Assembly: GCA_955652795.1 (NCBI GenBank)
Contig: CATPBQ010000244.1
Span: 1-7,500, forward strand
Reading direction: 5' to 3'
Length of the DNA: 7,500 nucleotides
From: an uncultured Steroidobacteraceae bacterium
Lineage (GTDB): Bacteria > Pseudomonadota > Gammaproteobacteria > Steroidobacterales > Steroidobacteraceae
Position numbers and translations under genes: made by a program. Within the stretch, counting starts at the first letter, position 1, and the number at the start of each line of letters is the position of its first letter. Below are positions 6,317-7,500 of this stretch, one piece after another. Under the pieces are notes generated by a model. It did no database searches. It saw only the letters and a program-made list of their open reading frames with translations, and was not told the DNA's origin.

Positions 6317-7500
6317 ATGTCCAATCAGGATGTAGTCATCGTCTCCGCCCAACGCACCCCGATCGGCGCGTTCCAGGGCGTACTCACGCCACTCACGGCG
6401 GTGCAGCTCGGCAGCGCGGCGGCGAAGGCCGCCATCGCCGCCGCCGGCATCGACGCGGCCGAGCTTCACGAGGTGATCATGGGATGCGTGCTGCCGGCCG
6501 GACTCGGCCAGGCGCCTGCGCGCCAGGCGGCGGTCGGCGCCGGCGTGCCGGTCAGCGTGCCGTGCACCACGGTCAACAAGATGTGTGGCTCGGGGTTGAA
6601 GGCCGTGATGCTGGCTGCGGACCAGATTCGCGCCGGCTCGGCGCAGGTGGTGCTCGCCGGCGGGCTCGAGTCCATGAGCAACGCGCCCTATCTGCTGCCG
6701 AAGGCGCGCAGCGGTTACCGCATGGGCCACGGCGAGATCCTCGATCACATGTTCTACGACGGCCTGCAGAGTCCCTGGGACGGCAAGCTCATGGGCTGTT
6801 TCGCGGATGCGACGGCCGCCCGCTACCACTTCAGCCGCGCGCAGCAGGACGCCTTTGCCACCGAGTCGGTGCAGCGCGCGCTGCGCGCAGTGGCGTCCGG
6901 GGATTTCGACGCCGAGGTCACGCCGCTCACCGTCAAAAGCCGCCAGCGCGAGAGCGTGGTGGCGCGCGATGAGACGCCAGGCACCTGTGATACAGCCAAG
7001 ATCTCGGCACTGAAGCCCGCGTTCGGCAAGGACGGCACCGTCACCGCCGCGACTTCCTCATCCATCGCCGATGGCGCCGCGGCGCTGGTGCTCATGAGCG
7101 CTGCGGCGGCGCGCGAGCGCGGCGCGAAGCCTCTCGCCCGCGTGCTGGCCTACGCGAGCCACGCGCAGGAGCCGGAGTGGTTCACGACCGCGCCCGGCGG
7201 AGCCATCAAGAAGGTGCTCACGCAGCTGGGCTGGAAACCGAACGATGCCGACCTGTACGAGATCAACGAGGCGTTCGCGGTGGTCACCATGGCGGCCATG
7301 CACGACGTCGACATTGATCATGCGCGGGTGAATGTCCACGGCGGCGCCTGCGCGCTCGGTCATCCGATCGGGGCAACCGGTGCGCGCATCCTGACGACGC
7401 TCATTCATGCCTTGCGGCATCGCGGCGCCAGGCGCGGGATCGCCTCGCTGTGCATCGGCGGCGGCGAAGCGGTCGCCGCGGCGGTGGAAATCATCGGCTA
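6317..7500 (+). CDS. Thiolase, acetyl-CoA acetyltransferase type (stop codon cut by window edge)
   Basis: A cytoplasmic thiolase that cleaves acetoacetyl-CoA with CoA to two acetyl-CoA, or catalyses the reverse condensation. It has 394 residues, the normal length, and the frame ends with TA at 7499-7500, the first two bases of a stop codon. The acyl-accepting cysteine is C90 (NKMCGSG). The other catalytic blocks are NEAF (317-320), GGACALGHPIGATGAR with H349, and the proton-donating C379 in LCIGGGEA. The N-terminal VSAQRTPIGAF is typical of the acetyl-CoA acetyltransferase branch. In the CoA-site block TSSSIADGAAA (246-256), threonine T246 stands where the family usually has asparagine. A longer-chain 3-ketoacyl-CoA thiolase cannot be excluded. 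Next to icmF, the likely role is the last step that turns butyryl-CoA, via beta-oxidation, into acetyl-CoA. A polyhydroxybutyrate role (PhaA-like) is possible, but no pha genes are visible here. Confidence 0.94.
   Translation, partial: MSNQDVVIVSAQRTPIGAFQGVLTPLTAVQLGSAAAKAAIAAAGIDAAELHEVIMGCVLPAGLGQAPARQAAVGAGVPVSVPCTTVNKMCGSGLKAVMLAADQIRAGSAQVVLAGGLESMSNAPYLLPKARSGYRMGHGEILDHMFYDGLQSPWDGKLMGCFADATAARYHFSRAQQDAFATESVQRALRAVASGDFDAEVTPLTVKSRQRESVVARDETPGTCDTAKISALKPAFGKDGTVTAATSSSIADGAAALVLMSAAAARERGAKPLARVLAYASHAQEPEWFTTAPGGAIKKVLTQLGWKPNDADLYEINEAFAVVTMAAMHDVDIDHARVNVHGGACALGHPIGATGARILTTLIHALRHRGARRGIASLCIGGGEAVAAAVEIIG

Noticed and set aside
5437..6324. Minus-strand open frame of 295 codons opposite the TetR gene
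   Set aside because: The plus strand encodes a clear TetR helix-turn-helix protein. The opposite frame would span the whole control region and regulator and shows no family features.
6149..6829. Minus-strand open frame of 226 codons spanning the TetR end and thiolase start
   Set aside because: It crosses two well-supported plus-strand genes and resembles no protein; it is a codon-bias artefact.

Overview
The window is about two-thirds GC, with densely packed, arginine- and alanine-rich genes. This fits the chromosome of a high-GC proteobacterium. The XerD sequence and the fused mutase look gammaproteobacterial (or betaproteobacterial) to me, but that is an impression from sequence style, not a phylogeny. 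I see no rRNA, tRNA, CRISPR array, insertion sequence or phage gene.

The left part holds two divergent housekeeping genes. On the minus strand is xerD, the chromosome-dimer-resolution tyrosine recombinase; it lacks only its last few codons, which lie left of base 1. On the plus strand is a PlsC-family phospholipid acyltransferase (1134-1949). The 242 bases between them hold weak promoter candidates and a small inverted repeat at the acyltransferase start.

The centre is one very large minus-strand gene (1876-5364) for a 1162-residue fused acyl-CoA mutase, IcmF. It carries, in order, a B12-binding domain, a MeaB-like G-protein chaperone domain, a linker and the mutase barrel. Its 3' end runs 74 bases into the convergent acyltransferase gene, so there is no intergenic terminator. 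It departs from the usual family pattern in three places: NKSE in place of NKxD in the base-recognition loop, a 15-bp in-frame tandem repeat in the G domain, and a tyrosine where IcmF usually has phenylalanine near the substrate.

The right part reads rightwards from a 189-base divergent control region that contains inverted repeats and a perfect TATAAT box. First comes a TetR-family regulator (5554-6288). A thiolase (acetyl-CoA acetyltransferase) follows 28 bases later (from 6317) and is complete except for the last base of its stop codon.

The right-hand genes make metabolic sense together. IcmF interconverts isobutyryl-CoA and n-butyryl-CoA, so valine-derived or branched acyl groups can enter straight-chain beta-oxidation. 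The thiolase would then cleave acetoacetyl-CoA to two acetyl-CoA, and the TetR protein is well placed to control both arms in response to an acyl-CoA or related ligand. This is best read as a branched-chain acyl-CoA catabolic locus with some unusual enzyme details; I do not see evidence of a wholly new system.
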